Positions 27,112 to 37,100 are shown, counted from the stretch's first letter. The stretch is DNA of 64,000 bases from Sinorhizobium meliloti 4H41 (GCF_000375585.1 NZ_AQWP01000016.1:42207-106206), one strand, 5' to 3'. Numbers and translations: made by a program. The notes: generated from the sequence alone by a model not told the origin.

Positions 27112-28451
27112 CATGGTGCAACCGACTGCCGACCGGAGCCGCCAGGCCACTGCTGATCGTGTTTGTATTGCTGGGTCTTGTAGCGACGTCGGCCAGGGCG
27201 GCCATGGCCATACAGGAAGTGGAGACATCGAGTGGGATCAAGGCTTGGCTGGTAGAAGACTATTCGGTACCGATCGTCACCATTCGGTTCGCGTTCCGGG
27301 GCGGCACCACGCAGGATCCTTCCGGCAAGGAAGGTCTTGCCCATCTCATGACCGCGTTGCTCGACGAAGGGGCCGGCGACCTTGACAGCGAAACCTTCCA
27401 GGAACGGCTGGACGATGCCGGCGCTGAGATGCGGTTCGGGGCTGGGCGCGATGCGGTCTACGGCTCCATGCGAGTGCTCGCCGATCAGAAGGATGATGCG
27501 TTCGATCTCCTCCGGCTGGCCGTCGAGCAGCCGCGCTTCGACCAAGCGCCTTTGGACCGCGTCCGCGGGCAGATCGTCACGGGCATCATCGCGGAAGCCA
27601 AGGATCCGGAGACGGCCGCGCAGGGCGCATGGAGGAAGGCGCTCTATGGCGATCATCCTTATTCCCGGCCGGACGAAGGGACCGAGCAAACTCTTGCCAC
27701 TGTCACGACCACCGATCTCAAGGCGCTCCATAAGCGGCTTTTCGCAGGGGGCAAGCTTGCCATTGCCGTAGCGGGAGCGATCGACGCCGGTGCACTCAAG
27801 CACGATCTGGATCGGATATTCGGCGGGTTGCCTGCCGAGCCCTCCTTGGTGCCGGTTGCGGACACTGCCCCTAAGCTGGCGCAGGAAATTCGCACCCCGT
27901 ATAATTTACCGCAGACTGGTCTGCGCCTGGTCTATCCGGGAGTTAGCCACAAAGACCCGCAGTTCTTTGCAGCTTATCTGATGAATGACATTCTAGGCGG
28001 AGGCGCGTTCACGTCCAGGCTCTGGAACGAAGTACGCGAGAAGCGAGGGCTCGCTTACCACATTCGATCTGCCCTCGTGAACAATGACCATGCCTCGGCT
28101 CTCGTTATCGCCACGGGGACCCGCCCGGATCGGGCCGCAGAGACACTCGCCCTCATTCGCGCCGAGGTGAGGCGGATCGCGGAGGAGGGCGTCAGCGGGG
28201 AGGAGCTCGGAGCGGCGAAGAGAAAGGCCATTGCCGGTTACGCAATCGGCAATCTCAACTCGTTCCGCACCGTCGCCGACACTCTGGTCGATATCCAAAT
28301 GAAAGATCTCGGCATCGATTACATCGAGCGGCGGAAACAGTTGATTGAGGCTGTGAGCGCGGAGGACGTCCGGTCGGCCGCAAACCGGCTTCTCTCCGCA
28401 GACCCCGCCGTGATGATTGTCGGACCACCCCTTGAGGATAGGAGAGGGTAA
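27108..28451 (+). CDS. Secreted M16-family protein without zinc motif (partner subunit)
   Basis: The 447-residue product starts with a signal peptide ([18 protein letters not shown]). At the place of HXXEH it has [12 protein letters not shown], so the two zinc histidines and catalytic glutamate are not conserved; it is predicted to be the non-catalytic subunit that holds substrate, as in mitochondrial processing peptidase and two-chain bacterial M16 systems. The C-terminal domain contains [19 protein letters not shown]. Residues 135-213 are nearly identical at DNA level to the start of the window (1-236). It is the second gene of the sigma54 operon and is coupled to the active subunit by ATGA overlap. 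Confidence 0.88.
   Translation: MTWCNRLPTGAARPLLIVFVLLGLVATSARAAMAIQEVETSSGIKAWLVEDYSVPIVTIRFAFRGGTTQDPSGKEGLAHLMTALLDEGAGDLDSETFQERLDDAGAEMRFGAGRDAVYGSMRVLADQKDDAFDLLRLAVEQPRFDQAPLDRVRGQIVTGIIAEAKDPETAAQGAWRKALYGDHPYSRPDEGTEQTLATVTTTDLKALHKRLFAGGKLAIAVAGAIDAGALKHDLDRIFGGLPAEPSLVPVADTAPKLAQEIRTPYNLPQTGLRLVYPGVSHKDPQFFAAYLMNDILGGGAFTSRLWNEVREKRGLAYHIRSALVNNDHASALVIATGTRPDRAAETLALIRAEVRRIAEEGVSGEELGAAKRKAIAGYAIGNLNSFRTVADTLVDIQMKDLGIDYIERRKQLIEAVSAEDVRSAANRLLSADPAVMIVGPPLEDRRG
27510..27745 (+). repeat. Near-identical direct repeat shared with 1-236
   Basis: Second copy of the conserved tract described at 1-236; it lies inside the coding region of the inactive M16 subunit. Confidence 0.85.
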
Positions 28452-28755
28452 AACGGGTCGGCGGCGGACGGGACTCATCTTCCCCACCGCCCTGAACCGG
28501 TTGTTGCAGGACAGGCGTTCTCTGGCTGATCCGGTGGCGGTCGAGTATATCCACAGATGCGACAAATATCCAATTCGTCGACTTCCGCTCCTCAGCTGAT
28601 TTTGATTGGAAACCGACCTCGCGGCCAGCTTCGCGCGAACCTCCTCCATATCGCCACGAGCGAAGCTCGAGCGTTGGCACTCTGCTGACATCGTTGATGC
28701 GTTCACCCGTAACATTCACCTGTGGAGCGAGGTTTGACGGCGAACGGAGCTTTGC

Positions 28756-28857
28756 ATGGAATTCAGAAATACCACATGGGACTGGTGGAACTGGTATAAG
28801 AACGCCGATAGATGGAAGCGTTGTCGGGCGGGGTTAAAAGATAGGAACGAGGAATGA
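28756..28857 (+). CDS. 33-residue tryptophan-rich peptide or leader ORF
   Basis: An ATG at 28756, eight bases after CGGAG, opens a 33-codon frame starting MEFRNTTWDWWNWYKNADRW: five Trp within 15 residues. Its stop overlaps the ATG of the next small gene (ATGA, 28854-28857), so it is probably translated and couples expression of that gene. It could be a leader peptide sensing tryptophan supply, or a short membrane-active peptide. No obvious terminator/antiterminator hairpin follows, because the second gene begins at once. It is too short for homology judgement by eye. Confidence 0.45.
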   Translation: MEFRNTTWDWWNWYKNADRWKRCRAGLKDRNEE

Positions 28858-29030
28858 CAGAAGAACAGCGCGAAGCTGCAGAGAACCTGCAAGAGGCGAT
28901 GCGGGTCTTCAACGAGACCGGTCGAAAAGCGGCGTACCACGGGCTGCATGTCGATCTTCAGGTGATCGAGCTGCGCCGTAGCAAAGGACCTACGCCAGTT
29001 CCATTGGTGAGCGTCGCGGCGCGACTGTGA
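28854..29030 (+). CDS. Small conserved-looking protein, 58 residues
   Basis: The ATG is preceded by AGGAACGAGG and overlaps the stop of the Trp-rich ORF. The product begins MTEEQREAAENLQEAMRVF and is an amphipathic helix followed by a short beta-type part (HGLHVDLQVIELRR) and PVPLVSVAARL. This compact pattern looks like a real soluble small protein of the kind abundant on rhizobial symbiotic plasmids. The function is unknown. Confidence 0.55.
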   Translation: MTEEQREAAENLQEAMRVFNETGRKAAYHGLHVDLQVIELRRSKGPTPVPLVSVAARL

Positions 29031-29324
29031 GGAGTCTTTCAAAAGCCTGCAGGGACACTCCGGAACAAACAGCGCGCACTGAATTAACTGGCCAGCCGCT
29101 CAAGCGGTCAGGTTTCCCGCCTCAAGAGAGTGCCCGCTCCCTGTCCCCTGGCACGGGCACTCGCATCTCGTCGGATGCAGCGGCGGCAGGCGAAGGCAGC
29201 GTTCGCGAATATTCACTCCTAGCGGCCGGAGCGCATAGTCGTCAGCCAAGGCCGTTGCTTCGACCCCCGTGGCGACGACGTCATCAGGCGAAGATTTTGC
29301 GCGCCGCCATCCTGAAGTGGATGG

Positions 29325-30551
29325 TCAGGCGAAGCCTATCAGCACGCCGCCGACGGCTGAGACGACCACCACGATCCAGTGAGGAGACTTCCAGGACATG
29401 AGAAGGACAAAGCAAATCAGGGCGAGCGCAAACTCGTGCGGGCCAATTATCGCGCTGGTCCAAACGGGCTGGTAGAGCGCGGCTCCGAGGACGCCCACGA
29501 CCGCCGCGTTGGCCCCGCGCATCAGCGCCTGCGCCGCAGGCCTCGTGCGAAATGCATCCCAGAACGGAATGGTGCCGATCAGCAGCAGAAAGCCGGGCAG
29601 GAAGATGGCGATAACCCCGATGCCGGCTCCGATCAGGCCGTTGGGCTCGGGGCCAAGCGCCGCACCGAGGTAGGCGGCAAAGGTGAACAGCGGCCCCGGC
29701 ACCGCCTGTGCCGCGCCGTATCCGGCGAGGAACTGGTCGGCCATCACCCAACCGGGCTGCACGACCTCCGCCTGCAGGAGCGGCAGGACGACGTGCCCTC
29801 CGCCGAAGACAAGCGCGCCGGCGCGGTAGAAGGCGCCGAAGACTGCCAAGCCTTGCGACGAAGTTGTGGCGGCCGCAATCGGCAAGCCGAAGAGCATGCC
29901 GAAGAACAAGACGAGCGCGATCCAGCCGACGGAATGCGATACCGGAAAGCTGACATGCCCGGTGATTGCCTCACCCTTTCTCCGGCATAACAACAGCCCG
30001 GCGACACCGCCGACGACAATGGCCGCGAGCTGACCGACGGAGCCGGGAACGAGAACGACGATCAGCACGGCGGCGAGCGCGATGCTCGCGCGTTCTCTGT
30101 CCGGGCACAGCTTACTGGTCATGCCCCACACCGCCTGCGCGACAATGGCGACGGCGACAACCTTCAGCCCGTGGATGACGCCGGAGCCGAGAGGCCCGCC
30201 GAAGGAGGCCGCCCCGAACGCGAAGAGGACGAGCAGGATCGCCGAAGGCAGCGTGAAGGCGGCCCAGGCTGCCGCTGCTCCCAGCGGGCCGCCGCGAAGG
30301 AGGCCGAGCGCGAATCCTGTCTGGCTGGAGGCGGGGCCGGGGAGAAATTGGCAGAGCGCCACGAGGTCCGCGTACCCCTTTTCGTCAATCCAGCGCCGCC
30401 GGACGACCAGTTCGTCACGAAAGTAGCCGAGGTGCGCGATCGGACCGCCAAAGGAGGTCAGTCCGAGCTTCAGAAAGGTCGCAAAGACCTCGCCGGCGCT
30501 GCCCCTCCGGTGATCCGTACGTTGGGCCGCCTTGGTAGCAGTGTCATTCAT
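29325..30551 (-). CDS. chrA: Chromate transporter ChrA
   Basis: The product of 408 residues is made of two homologous halves, the long-chain CHR architecture. Each half carries the family's conserved start and glycine-proline motifs: FGGPIAHLGYF and FLPGPASSQTGFALG in the first half, FGGGHVVLPLL and AVPGPLFTFAAYLG in the second. About ten to twelve hydrophobic helices place it in the inner membrane. Characterised members export chromate driven by the membrane potential. The gene stands alone; no chrB regulator is visible, so a role in chromate resistance is a family-based inference. Confidence 0.9.
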   Translation of the reverse strand: MNDTATKAAQRTDHRRGSAGEVFATFLKLGLTSFGGPIAHLGYFRDELVVRRRWIDEKGYADLVALCQFLPGPASSQTGFALGLLRGGPLGAAAAWAAFTLPSAILLVLFAFGAASFGGPLGSGVIHGLKVVAVAIVAQAVWGMTSKLCPDRERASIALAAVLIVVLVPGSVGQLAAIVVGGVAGLLLCRRKGEAITGHVSFPVSHSVGWIALVLFFGMLFGLPIAAATTSSQGLAVFGAFYRAGALVFGGGHVVLPLLQAEVVQPGWVMADQFLAGYGAAQAVPGPLFTFAAYLGAALGPEPNGLIGAGIGVIAIFLPGFLLLIGTIPFWDAFRTRPAAQALMRGANAAVVGVLGAALYQPVWTSAIIGPHEFALALICFVLLMSWKSPHWIVVVVSAVGGVLIGFA

Positions 30552-30701
30552 GGACCGTTCTTCTCTCGTGCTTCTCCGCTTCCGTTGCGAGTGTCGCAGC
30601 GGGATTGGCAGCTAAGCCAAAGCCCTTCTTTATCCTTGAAATACAAAACTCTGAAGAAGGAGCAAGTGTATAGCTCATCAGCACGACGCGGCCCCACGGC
30701 G

Positions 30702-32141
30702 CTAGTACCGGGAGCGGTCGAGATAAGCGTCGAATGCGGCAGCGACAGATCTAAGCACGAAGCCATGCTCCTGCCGCACTCTGACGAAACCCTTGTCAAT
30801 ATCTACGATCCCGTCCTCGACCAATGGAGTTAGAGGCTCAGCTCGATCCAAAAGGGGGATCGGATCAAATCCGTGAGCTGCGCAGACTGCGGGCACGTCC
30901 ACCTCTAAATTGCACATGAGCCGTTCGATGATATCGGCTCGCACGCGATCTTCGACGCTGAGACGGTAGCCACGCGCTGTCGCCAACTGGCCAACTGCGA
31001 TGCGTCGGCTATACGAACTCTGTGCGATCTCGTTCTGGACATATCCTTTGCCGAGACGACCAATGGCCGACGGGCCGAAGCTGATCAGGGTTTGGCATGT
31101 GTCGGCCGAGTAGCCCAAGGAATTGCGCCGCAGACGACCGGCCCTTTGCGCGAGCTCGTCATCCGGCAAGGCGAAATGGTCGAGCCCGATCTGGCGATAC
31201 CCCGCGGCAATCAGCGTATCGGCAATGGCCGCTGCCTGTTCAGCGCGGGCAGCAACGTCGGGCAGTGCTGTCTCAGCGATCAGGCGCTGATTCTTTCTAT
31301 AAGAAGGAACGTGCCCGTAGCCGAATACCGCAAGCCGGTCGGGGCGCATGTTGACCGCTGTCGTTGCGCTCTGGACACAGGACTGCACCGTTTGATGCGG
31401 GAGACCGTACATGAGGTCGAAATTGATGCGACTTACTTTATGCCGGCGCAGGTTTTCGACGGCAGCCGCCACTATTGCCTCACACTGGACCCGATTGATT
31501 TTCGTTTGGACAGTTAGATCGAAGCTCTGCACGCCGAGGCTCGCGCGGGTCACCTCGGCAACTTCCAAAGCTTCGGCCATTTCCGGCGTGAAAGTGCGAG
31601 GATCGATCTCGACAGCAACGGTAGCCGCTTTCTCAAAGGCGAAGCGGCGGCGCAGAATCTGCATTAGGGCGAGAAACTCAGCGGGCGGCATGATGGTTGG
31701 CGTTCCACCGCCGAAATGCACGTCGCTTACCGGCAGCGCCTGCGGCGCTTGCTCCGCAACCAAACGGATTTCCTCACTCAACACCGAAAGGTACTCGACA
31801 ATCGAGGCCTGCCTACGAGTAATTCTCGTAGGGAATCCGCAATACCAGCACATTGACCGACAAAATGGAATGTGGAGATAGAGCGACACCGCCTCGTCAG
31901 CTGGCAGCCCCTTCAGCCATTCCTCGCAATCCTCCGCGCCGACCGCCGGGGAAAATTCCGACACTGTCGGATAGATCGTGTACCAGGGCAGGCGCGCATC
32001 ATAATGCTTTGTATGCAGGGAAGTTGGCGGCGCGATGGTTTGTTTCCAGTCGGACCGCGAGGATGTCCAGATCCCACGCGTCTTCTTCCGTTGGATCGAA
32101 TTCGATTCCGCCGTCCGGATGCTTTTATCAAGGTCAGCCAT
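30702..32141 (-). CDS. HemN-like radical SAM protein lacking the fourth cysteine
   Basis: From the ATG at 32141 the protein has 479 residues (a TTG at 32198 is also possible). It follows coproporphyrinogen III dehydrogenase HemN over its length: YTIYPTVSEFSP near the N-terminus, HIPFCRSMCWYCGFPT with the CX3CX2C radical SAM cluster, HFGGGTPTIMPP, LGVQSFD, FDLMYGLPHQT and the C-terminal winged-helix part. Canonical HemN has CX3CX2CXC; here the last Cys is Phe, unlike the second hemN at 54851, which keeps it. HemN makes protoporphyrinogen without oxygen. This paralogue could be a HemN with altered behaviour or a related heme-handling protein. A NifA-type site lies about 155 bases upstream, but no clear minus-strand sigma54 promoter was found. 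Confidence 0.78.
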   Translation of the reverse strand: MADLDKSIRTAESNSIQRKKTRGIWTSSRSDWKQTIAPPTSLHTKHYDARLPWYTIYPTVSEFSPAVGAEDCEEWLKGLPADEAVSLYLHIPFCRSMCWYCGFPTRITRRQASIVEYLSVLSEEIRLVAEQAPQALPVSDVHFGGGTPTIMPPAEFLALMQILRRRFAFEKAATVAVEIDPRTFTPEMAEALEVAEVTRASLGVQSFDLTVQTKINRVQCEAIVAAAVENLRRHKVSRINFDLMYGLPHQTVQSCVQSATTAVNMRPDRLAVFGYGHVPSYRKNQRLIAETALPDVAARAEQAAAIADTLIAAGYRQIGLDHFALPDDELAQRAGRLRRNSLGYSADTCQTLISFGPSAIGRLGKGYVQNEIAQSSYSRRIAVGQLATARGYRLSVEDRVRADIIERLMCNLEVDVPAVCAAHGFDPIPLLDRAEPLTPLVEDGIVDIDKGFVRVRQEHGFVLRSVAAAFDAYLDRSRY

Positions 32142-32295
32142 TGGTTCCCGCCACTGAATGCCAGTCGTCAGTGCCTGTCGCGTCAATAAGGGTTTCAAAA
32201 CTCATGCCGACTCCGGTGCGGCATCGGGGGAGGAAGATTTTCCGAGACTTATCAGGTGTAATCTTCGACTGAATAAAAACCACAAAACAAACTCG

Positions 32296-32311
32296 TGTCG
32301 CGCATTCGACA
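32296..32311. promoter_or_regulatory. NifA upstream activator sequence (TGT-N10-ACA)
   Basis: TGTCGCGCATTCGACA is an exact match. It is about 155 bases upstream of the hemN-like start and about 320 bases before the candidate -24 box of hupS, so which gene it serves is open. Confidence 0.6.
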
Positions 32312-32618
32312 AACACGACAGTATTGTGCGCAATCGCCTTCATCTTGCGTGAATGGCGACTAGCCCCTCGACAGTGGGCTTACACAGCCGACGGGTGACG
32401 GCGCGGCGGAAAGCATAATTTCCGGTTCGCTCGGAACAATGTTGAGGAAGATCGCTCGAAGGGCTTGAAGACGGGCCCACTTGATAGATTACTCAATCGA
32501 TGCTCCGCCATACTCTCGCATGCCGATTGAGGACGACGATCACCCATCGTTGGCAGGTCACCCCTTCGTTTTCTCCTCTGAACAAAGCCTTAACGAAGAC
32601 GTGGTCGGCCAACGGGAA

Positions 32619-32635
32619 CCGGTCCGCTTCTTGCA
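32619..32635 (+). promoter_or_regulatory. Candidate sigma54 promoter of hupSL
   Basis: CCGGTCCGCTTCTTGCA has GG and GC ten bases apart and a perfect TTGCA -12 box, but a weak -24 box. It ends about 68 bases before the hupS ATG. Rhizobial hupSL promoters are NifA/sigma54-dependent in the studied case. Confidence 0.45.
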
Positions 32636-32703
32636 CGATGCCCCTGTGACAAAGCCGGTTGCCAATCGGGACGTGGTTTAGAACGGATTGCTGGAGGAGC
32701 ACG

Positions 32704-33810
32704 ATGGCAACTGCTGAGACATTCTACGATGTCATTCGCCGCCAGGGAATCACCCGACGCAGCTTCACCAAGTTCTGCAGTCTGACGGCCGCGAGCCTTG
32801 GCTTCGGTCCGGGTGCGGCGACCGCCATGGCCGAGGCGCTTCAGACCAAGGAACGTGTGCCTGTCATCTGGATGCATGGGCTCGAATGCACCTGCTGTTC
32901 GGAGAGCTTCATCCGTTCGGCCCATCCTTTGGTAAAGGATGTCGTGCTGTCGATGATCTCGCTCGACTACGATGAAATGATTATGGCCGCTGCCGGCCAT
33001 CAGGCCGAAGCCATTCTCGAGGAAACCAGGGCGAAATATAAGGGCAAGTACATCCTAGCCGTCGAGGGCAATCCGCCGCTCAACGAGGACGGCATGTACT
33101 GCATCACCGGTGGCCGGCCTTTCGTCGAGAAGCTGAGGTGGATGGCAGAGGATGCGATGGCGGTCATCGCCTGGGGCTCCTGTGCCGCCTGGGGCTGCGT
33201 ACAGGCGGCTAAGCCGAATCCGACCCGGGCAACGCCGGTTGACAAAGTGATCCACGGCAAGCCGATCATCAAAGTTCCGGGCTGCCCCCCGATTGCCGAG
33301 GTGATGACCGGCGTGGTCACCTTCATCATCACTTTCGACAAGCTGCCCGAGCTCGACCGTCAGGGGCGGCCGAAGATGTTCTATTCGCAGCGGATTCACG
33401 ACAAGTGCTATCGCCGCCCGCACTTTGACGCCGGCCAGTTCGTCGAGGAGTGGGACGACGAGGGCGCGCGCAAGGGCTATTGTCTCTATAAGACGGGCTG
33501 CAAGGGCCCGACGACCTACAACGCCTGTTCCACAGTGCGTTGGAACGGGGGCGTTTCATTCCCGATCCAGTCGGGCCACGGTTGCATCGGCTGTTCCGAA
33601 GAAAGCTTCTGGGATCAGGGCAGCTTCTATGACCGGCTGACCAACTTTGAACAGTTCGGCATCGAGGCCGATGCCGACAAGATCGGCTTGACCGCGGCTG
33701 GCGTCGTCGCTGGCGCGATCGCCGCGCATGCCGCTGTGACCGTCATTAAGCGCGTAACCACGAAGCGCGAAAGGACCGAAGCATCGCACGGGCAGGAAAC
33801 ACCGCCATGA
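32704..33810 (+). CDS. hupS: Uptake [NiFe]-hydrogenase small subunit
   Basis: The 368-residue precursor has a Tat signal (TRRSFTKFC followed by a hydrophobic stretch ending around residue 45), so the folded enzyme is moved across the membrane. Mature cysteines for the proximal cluster are in [10 protein letters not shown] and [11 protein letters not shown]; the medial and distal cluster ligands lie in the later [10 protein letters not shown] and [10 protein letters not shown] and [14 protein letters not shown]-terminal hydrophobic helix ([14 protein letters not shown]) anchors the complex on the periplasmic face. It passes electrons from the NiFe site to the cytochrome b partner. GGAGGA precedes the ATG, and the stop overlaps the hupL start. 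Length and motifs are normal. Confidence 0.97.
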   Translation: MATAETFYDVIRRQGITRRSFTKFCSLTAASLGFGPGAATAMAEALQTKERVPVIWMHGLECTCCSESFIRSAHPLVKDVVLSMISLDYDEMIMAAAGHQAEAILEETRAKYKGKYILAVEGNPPLNEDGMYCITGGRPFVEKLRWMAEDAMAVIAWGSCAAWGCVQAAKPNPTRATPVDKVIHGKPIIKVPGCPPIAEVMTGVVTFIITFDKLPELDRQGRPKMFYSQRIHDKCYRRPHFDAGQFVEEWDDEGARKGYCLYKTGCKGPTTYNACSTVRWNGGVSFPIQSGHGCIGCSEESFWDQGSFYDRLTNFEQFGIEADADKIGLTAAGVVAGAIAAHAAVTVIKRVTTKRERTEASHGQETPP

Positions 33811-35597
33811 CGATCGATACTCCGACAGGCTACACGCTGGACAATTCCGGCAAACGCATCGTCGTCGATCCCGTCACCCGCATCGAGGGCCATATGCGGA
33901 TCGAGGTCAATGTCGATGAGAACAATGTCATTCGCAACGCCGTGTCAACCGGAACCATGTGGCGGGGCATCGAGGTGATCCTCAAGAATCGCGATCCGAG
34001 AGACGCCTGGGCCTTCACGGAGCGCATCTGTGGCGTCTGCACCGGCACGCATGCCTTGACCTCGGTGCGAGCAGTGGAAAACGCGCTCGGCATCACGATT
34101 CCCGAAAACGCCAATTCCATCCGCAACCTCATGCAGCTTGCCTTGCTGGTTCATGACCACGTCGTGCACTTCTATCACCTGCACGCGCTTGACTGGGTTG
34201 ACGTGATCTCGTCGCTGTCGGCCGATCCGAAGGCGACCTCGGCGCTGGCACAGTCGGTATCCGACTGGCCGCTTTCCTCGCCCGGTTATTTCAAGGACGT
34301 CCAGGCACGGCTCAAGAAATTCATCGAGTCGGGCCAGCCCGGTCCGTTCAAGAACGGCTATTGCGGCAATGCCTCCTACAAGCTGCCGCCCGAGGGAAAC
34401 CTGATGGTGTTGACGCACTATCTGGAGGCGCTCGATTTCCAGAAGGAGATCGTCAAAATCCACTCGATCTTCGGTGGGAAAAACCCGCATCCGAACTGGC
34501 TGGTCGGGGGCGTGCCCTGTCCGATCAATATCGACGGAACCGGCGGCGTCGGCGCTATCAACATGGAACGGCTGAATATGGTCGCGTCCGTCATCGATCA
34601 GCTGATCGAGTTCAACGACAAAGTCTACGTTCCCGACATCATGGCGATCGGCACCTTCTACAAGGATTGGCTCTATGGTGGCGGTCTCTCCGGCAAAAAT
34701 GTGCTCGCCTATGGCGACGTGCCGGAGCATGCCAACGACTATTCGGAAGCGAACCTAAAGCTGCCGCGGGGCGCGATTATCAACGGCAAACTCGCGGAGG
34801 TGCATCCCGTCGACCATGCCGATCCCGAGCAGATCCAGGAATTCGTGACACACTCCTGGTACAGATATCCCGACGAGACCAAGGGCCTGCATCCCTGGGA
34901 CGGCGTCACCGAGCCTCATTACGAGCTCGGGCCAAACGCCAAGGGCAGCAAGACCAATTTTGAAAAGCTCGACGAGAACGCGAAATATTCCTGGATCAAG
35001 GCGCCACGCTGGCGCGGTCATGCCATGGAGGTCGGGCCGCTGGCGCGTTGGGTCCTCGGCTACGCCCAGGACAAGGCCGAGTTCAAGGAGCCGGTCGATA
35101 AGGTCCTCAAGGATCTCGGCCTGCCGTTATCAGCGCTCTTCTCGACGTTCGGCCGCACCGCCGCCCGCGCGCTTGAATCTACCTGGGCCGGCCACCAGAT
35201 GCGCCACTTTCACAACAAGCTGATCGCCAGCATCAGAAGCGGCGATTCCTACACTGCCCACGTCGACAAGTGGAAGCCGCAGACGTGGCCCAGGGTGGTC
35301 AAGGGCGTCGGCTTTACGGAGGCGCCGCGCGGTGCGCTCGCGCACTGGATCAAGATCAAGGACGGGAGAATCGATAACTACCAGTGCGTCGTTCCCACGA
35401 CGTGGAACGGCAGTCCACGTGATCCCGCTGGAAACATCGGCGCCTTCGAGGCGGCGCTTATGGATATGCCGATGTCCGACCCTGCTCAGCCACTTGAAAT
35501 CCTGAGAACCATCCATTCCTTCGATCCCTGCCTGGCATGCTCGACCCATATCATGGGCCCGGACGGGCAGGAAAGGACGAGGGTTCAGATCCGGTAA
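33807..35597 (+). CDS. hupL: Uptake [NiFe]-hydrogenase large subunit
   Basis: The 596-residue subunit carries the NiFe active site. The two ligand motifs are [11 protein letters not shown] near residue 75 and [12 protein letters not shown] near the C-terminus (residue 576 onward). The last residues after the final His are the extension removed by the HupD protease once nickel is inserted. N-terminal [15 protein letters not shown] is typical. It oxidises the hydrogen released by nitrogenase in the periplasm. The gene overlaps hupS by four bases and is followed by hupC after 12 bases. No oddities seen. Confidence 0.97.
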   Translation: MTIDTPTGYTLDNSGKRIVVDPVTRIEGHMRIEVNVDENNVIRNAVSTGTMWRGIEVILKNRDPRDAWAFTERICGVCTGTHALTSVRAVENALGITIPENANSIRNLMQLALLVHDHVVHFYHLHALDWVDVISSLSADPKATSALAQSVSDWPLSSPGYFKDVQARLKKFIESGQPGPFKNGYCGNASYKLPPEGNLMVLTHYLEALDFQKEIVKIHSIFGGKNPHPNWLVGGVPCPINIDGTGGVGAINMERLNMVASVIDQLIEFNDKVYVPDIMAIGTFYKDWLYGGGLSGKNVLAYGDVPEHANDYSEANLKLPRGAIINGKLAEVHPVDHADPEQIQEFVTHSWYRYPDETKGLHPWDGVTEPHYELGPNAKGSKTNFEKLDENAKYSWIKAPRWRGHAMEVGPLARWVLGYAQDKAEFKEPVDKVLKDLGLPLSALFSTFGRTAARALESTWAGHQMRHFHNKLIASIRSGDSYTAHVDKWKPQTWPRVVKGVGFTEAPRGALAHWIKIKDGRIDNYQCVVPTTWNGSPRDPAGNIGAFEAALMDMPMSDPAQPLEILRTIHSFDPCLACSTHIMGPDGQERTRVQIR

Positions 35598-35609
35598 GGA
35601 GGTTTGCTG

Positions 35610-36305
35610 ATGGCTCTCCATGAAAAAAACGACGTCGGGCGCCTGAGCGTCCATGTTTACGATGCACCGGTGCGCATCTGGCATTGGGTAAACGCCTTCT
35701 CGATCCTGACACTCGCTCTGACCGGCTACTTCATAGGCTCGCCGCTGACTTCCGTGTCCGGGGAGGCGAGCGCCAACTATCTGATGGGCCGTATCCGCTT
35801 CATCCACTTCGCGGCGGCACAGATCCTCACAGTGCTCCTGATCCTGCGGGTCTATTGGGTCTTTGTGGGTGGCGTGCATGCCCGGCAGATCTTCTACATG
35901 CCCATCTGGAGCGGCCGCTTCTGGAAGGAGTGGTCGCATGAAGTTCGCTGGTACATGTTCATGGCACCCCAGCCAAGGAAGTATCTAGGCCACAATCCGT
36001 TGGCGCGGTTCACCATGTTCCTCATGTTCACCCTGCCGTTGTTCTTCATGGTGATCACCGGCTTTGCGCTCTACAGCGACGGTGCGGGCCGAGACAGTTG
36101 GGAATATATGCTTTCTGGCTGGGTATTCTCGATCTGGCCGAATAGTCAGGATATCCACACCAACCATCATCTCGGAATGTGGGTCATTCTCATTTTTGCG
36201 ATCGTCCACATTTATGTAGCGGTCCGCGAGGACATCATGAGTTCGCAAAGCATCATCTCGTCGATGATCTCGGGCGAGCGGCTGTCCAAGGACATGGAGG
36301 ACTAG
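35610..36305 (+). CDS. hupC: Hydrogenase b-type cytochrome subunit
   Basis: A 231-residue membrane protein with four helices that bind two hemes b. Heme histidines are visible in RIWHWVNAF, FIHFAAAQI and HHLGMWVILIFAIVHIY. The ATG at 35610 is preceded by TAAGGAGG. It accepts electrons from the HupSL dimer and delivers them to the quinone pool. It belongs to the same operon as hupS and hupL. Confidence 0.95.
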   Translation: MALHEKNDVGRLSVHVYDAPVRIWHWVNAFSILTLALTGYFIGSPLTSVSGEASANYLMGRIRFIHFAAAQILTVLLILRVYWVFVGGVHARQIFYMPIWSGRFWKEWSHEVRWYMFMAPQPRKYLGHNPLARFTMFLMFTLPLFFMVITGFALYSDGAGRDSWEYMLSGWVFSIWPNSQDIHTNHHLGMWVILIFAIVHIYVAVREDIMSSQSIISSMISGERLSKDMED

Positions 36306-36309
36306 ACGG

Positions 36310-36915
36310 TTGCTCCATCATCAAACCCCCATTCGCCCCGCGCCCCGCATTCTCGTGCTCGGAATCGGCAATATTCTCTGGGCCGACGAAGGATTTGGCG
36401 TGCGTGCGGTCGAAGCCTTCCACAGGGCCTATGAAGTGCCTGCCAATGTCACCGTCCTCGACGGCGGCACGCAGGGCCTCTACCTGGTGCAGTTCGTCAA
36501 CCAGCACGACCGGCTCATCGTCTTCGACGCGATCGACTACGGCCTCGCACCGGGGACGATGAAGGTGGTAGAGGACGATGAAGTGCCGAAGTTCACCAGT
36601 GCCAAGAAAATGAGTCTGCACCAGACCGGCTTCCAGGAAGTGCTGAGCGCGGCAGATCTCATGGGACAATACCCCGAGCGCCTGACCCTGATCGGTTGCC
36701 AGCCGCTTGATCTTGAAACCTGGGGCGGTTCGTTGACAGCTCCGGTCAAGGCCGTCATTCCGGCGGCCGTCGACACCGCCTTCCGGACACTGCGGGACTG
36801 GGGCGTCGCCGTTGCCGCGAGGCCTGAAGGGGCAGTGGTTCCGCCGCTTCTCGAAAACGATATCGACATGGAAAACTATGAGCGCCGTGCTGAACGGGTG
36901 GCGTCGAACTGGTGA
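36310..36915 (+). CDS. hupD: Hydrogenase maturation protease
   Basis: About 201 residues from a TTG start four bases after hupC. The HupD/HyaD pattern is clear: VLGIGNILWADEGFGVRAVE with the nickel-binding Glu and Asp, then VLDGGTQGLYLV and the later His region MSLHQTGFQEVL. The endopeptidase cuts the C-terminal extension of HupL after nickel insertion. An in-frame ATG start is lacking close to the N-terminus, so TTG is likely correct. Confidence 0.92.
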   Translation: MLHHQTPIRPAPRILVLGIGNILWADEGFGVRAVEAFHRAYEVPANVTVLDGGTQGLYLVQFVNQHDRLIVFDAIDYGLAPGTMKVVEDDEVPKFTSAKKMSLHQTGFQEVLSAADLMGQYPERLTLIGCQPLDLETWGGSLTAPVKAVIPAAVDTAFRTLRDWGVAVAARPEGAVVPPLLENDIDMENYERRAERVASNW

Positions 36916-37100
36916 GAAGAATCCTAAAAAACCTCTTCCATGGCTATGCACATGGCGCCAAGGTGCCGGAAAGGACGCGTGAGCGATATGGCAGGCTCCA
37001 CTGCCGCCATAATTTATCCCGCGTCCCCTCGGCATCGAGCTGGCTTTATCGGGTTCCCCAATGGCAGGTCGCCGCCGCAGATGGCCATCGTCTGTGCCGA
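36912..37100 (+). pseudogene. hupE (nickel permease) remnant
   Basis: Between hupD and hupF, where rhizobial clusters normally have hupE, only the fragment LFHGYAHGAKVPE is recognisable, a conserved histidine-rich loop of HupE/UreJ nickel permeases. Before and after it the sequence is not open in one frame and the six-helix protein is missing. The cluster therefore seems to have lost its own nickel permease. Confidence 0.6.

Larger units (their letters stand above)
32142..32703. other. Divergent control region between hemN-like gene and hupS
   Basis: This 560-base stretch holds no gene. It carries one exact NifA-type site (32296-32311) and a candidate sigma54 promoter for hupS (32619-32635). 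The sequence ccggttcgctcgga near 32423 resembles the element that precedes the sigma54 promoters at 8547 and 25569. Another partial match, TTGGCAGG at 32550, lacks a proper -12 box. Confidence 0.5.

Noticed and set aside
32544-32562. Possible sigma54 promoter TTGGCAGGTCACCCCTTC before hupS
   Set aside because: The -24 part fits, but the bases ten positions after GG are not GC, so the -12 element is missing; the element at 32619 fits better.
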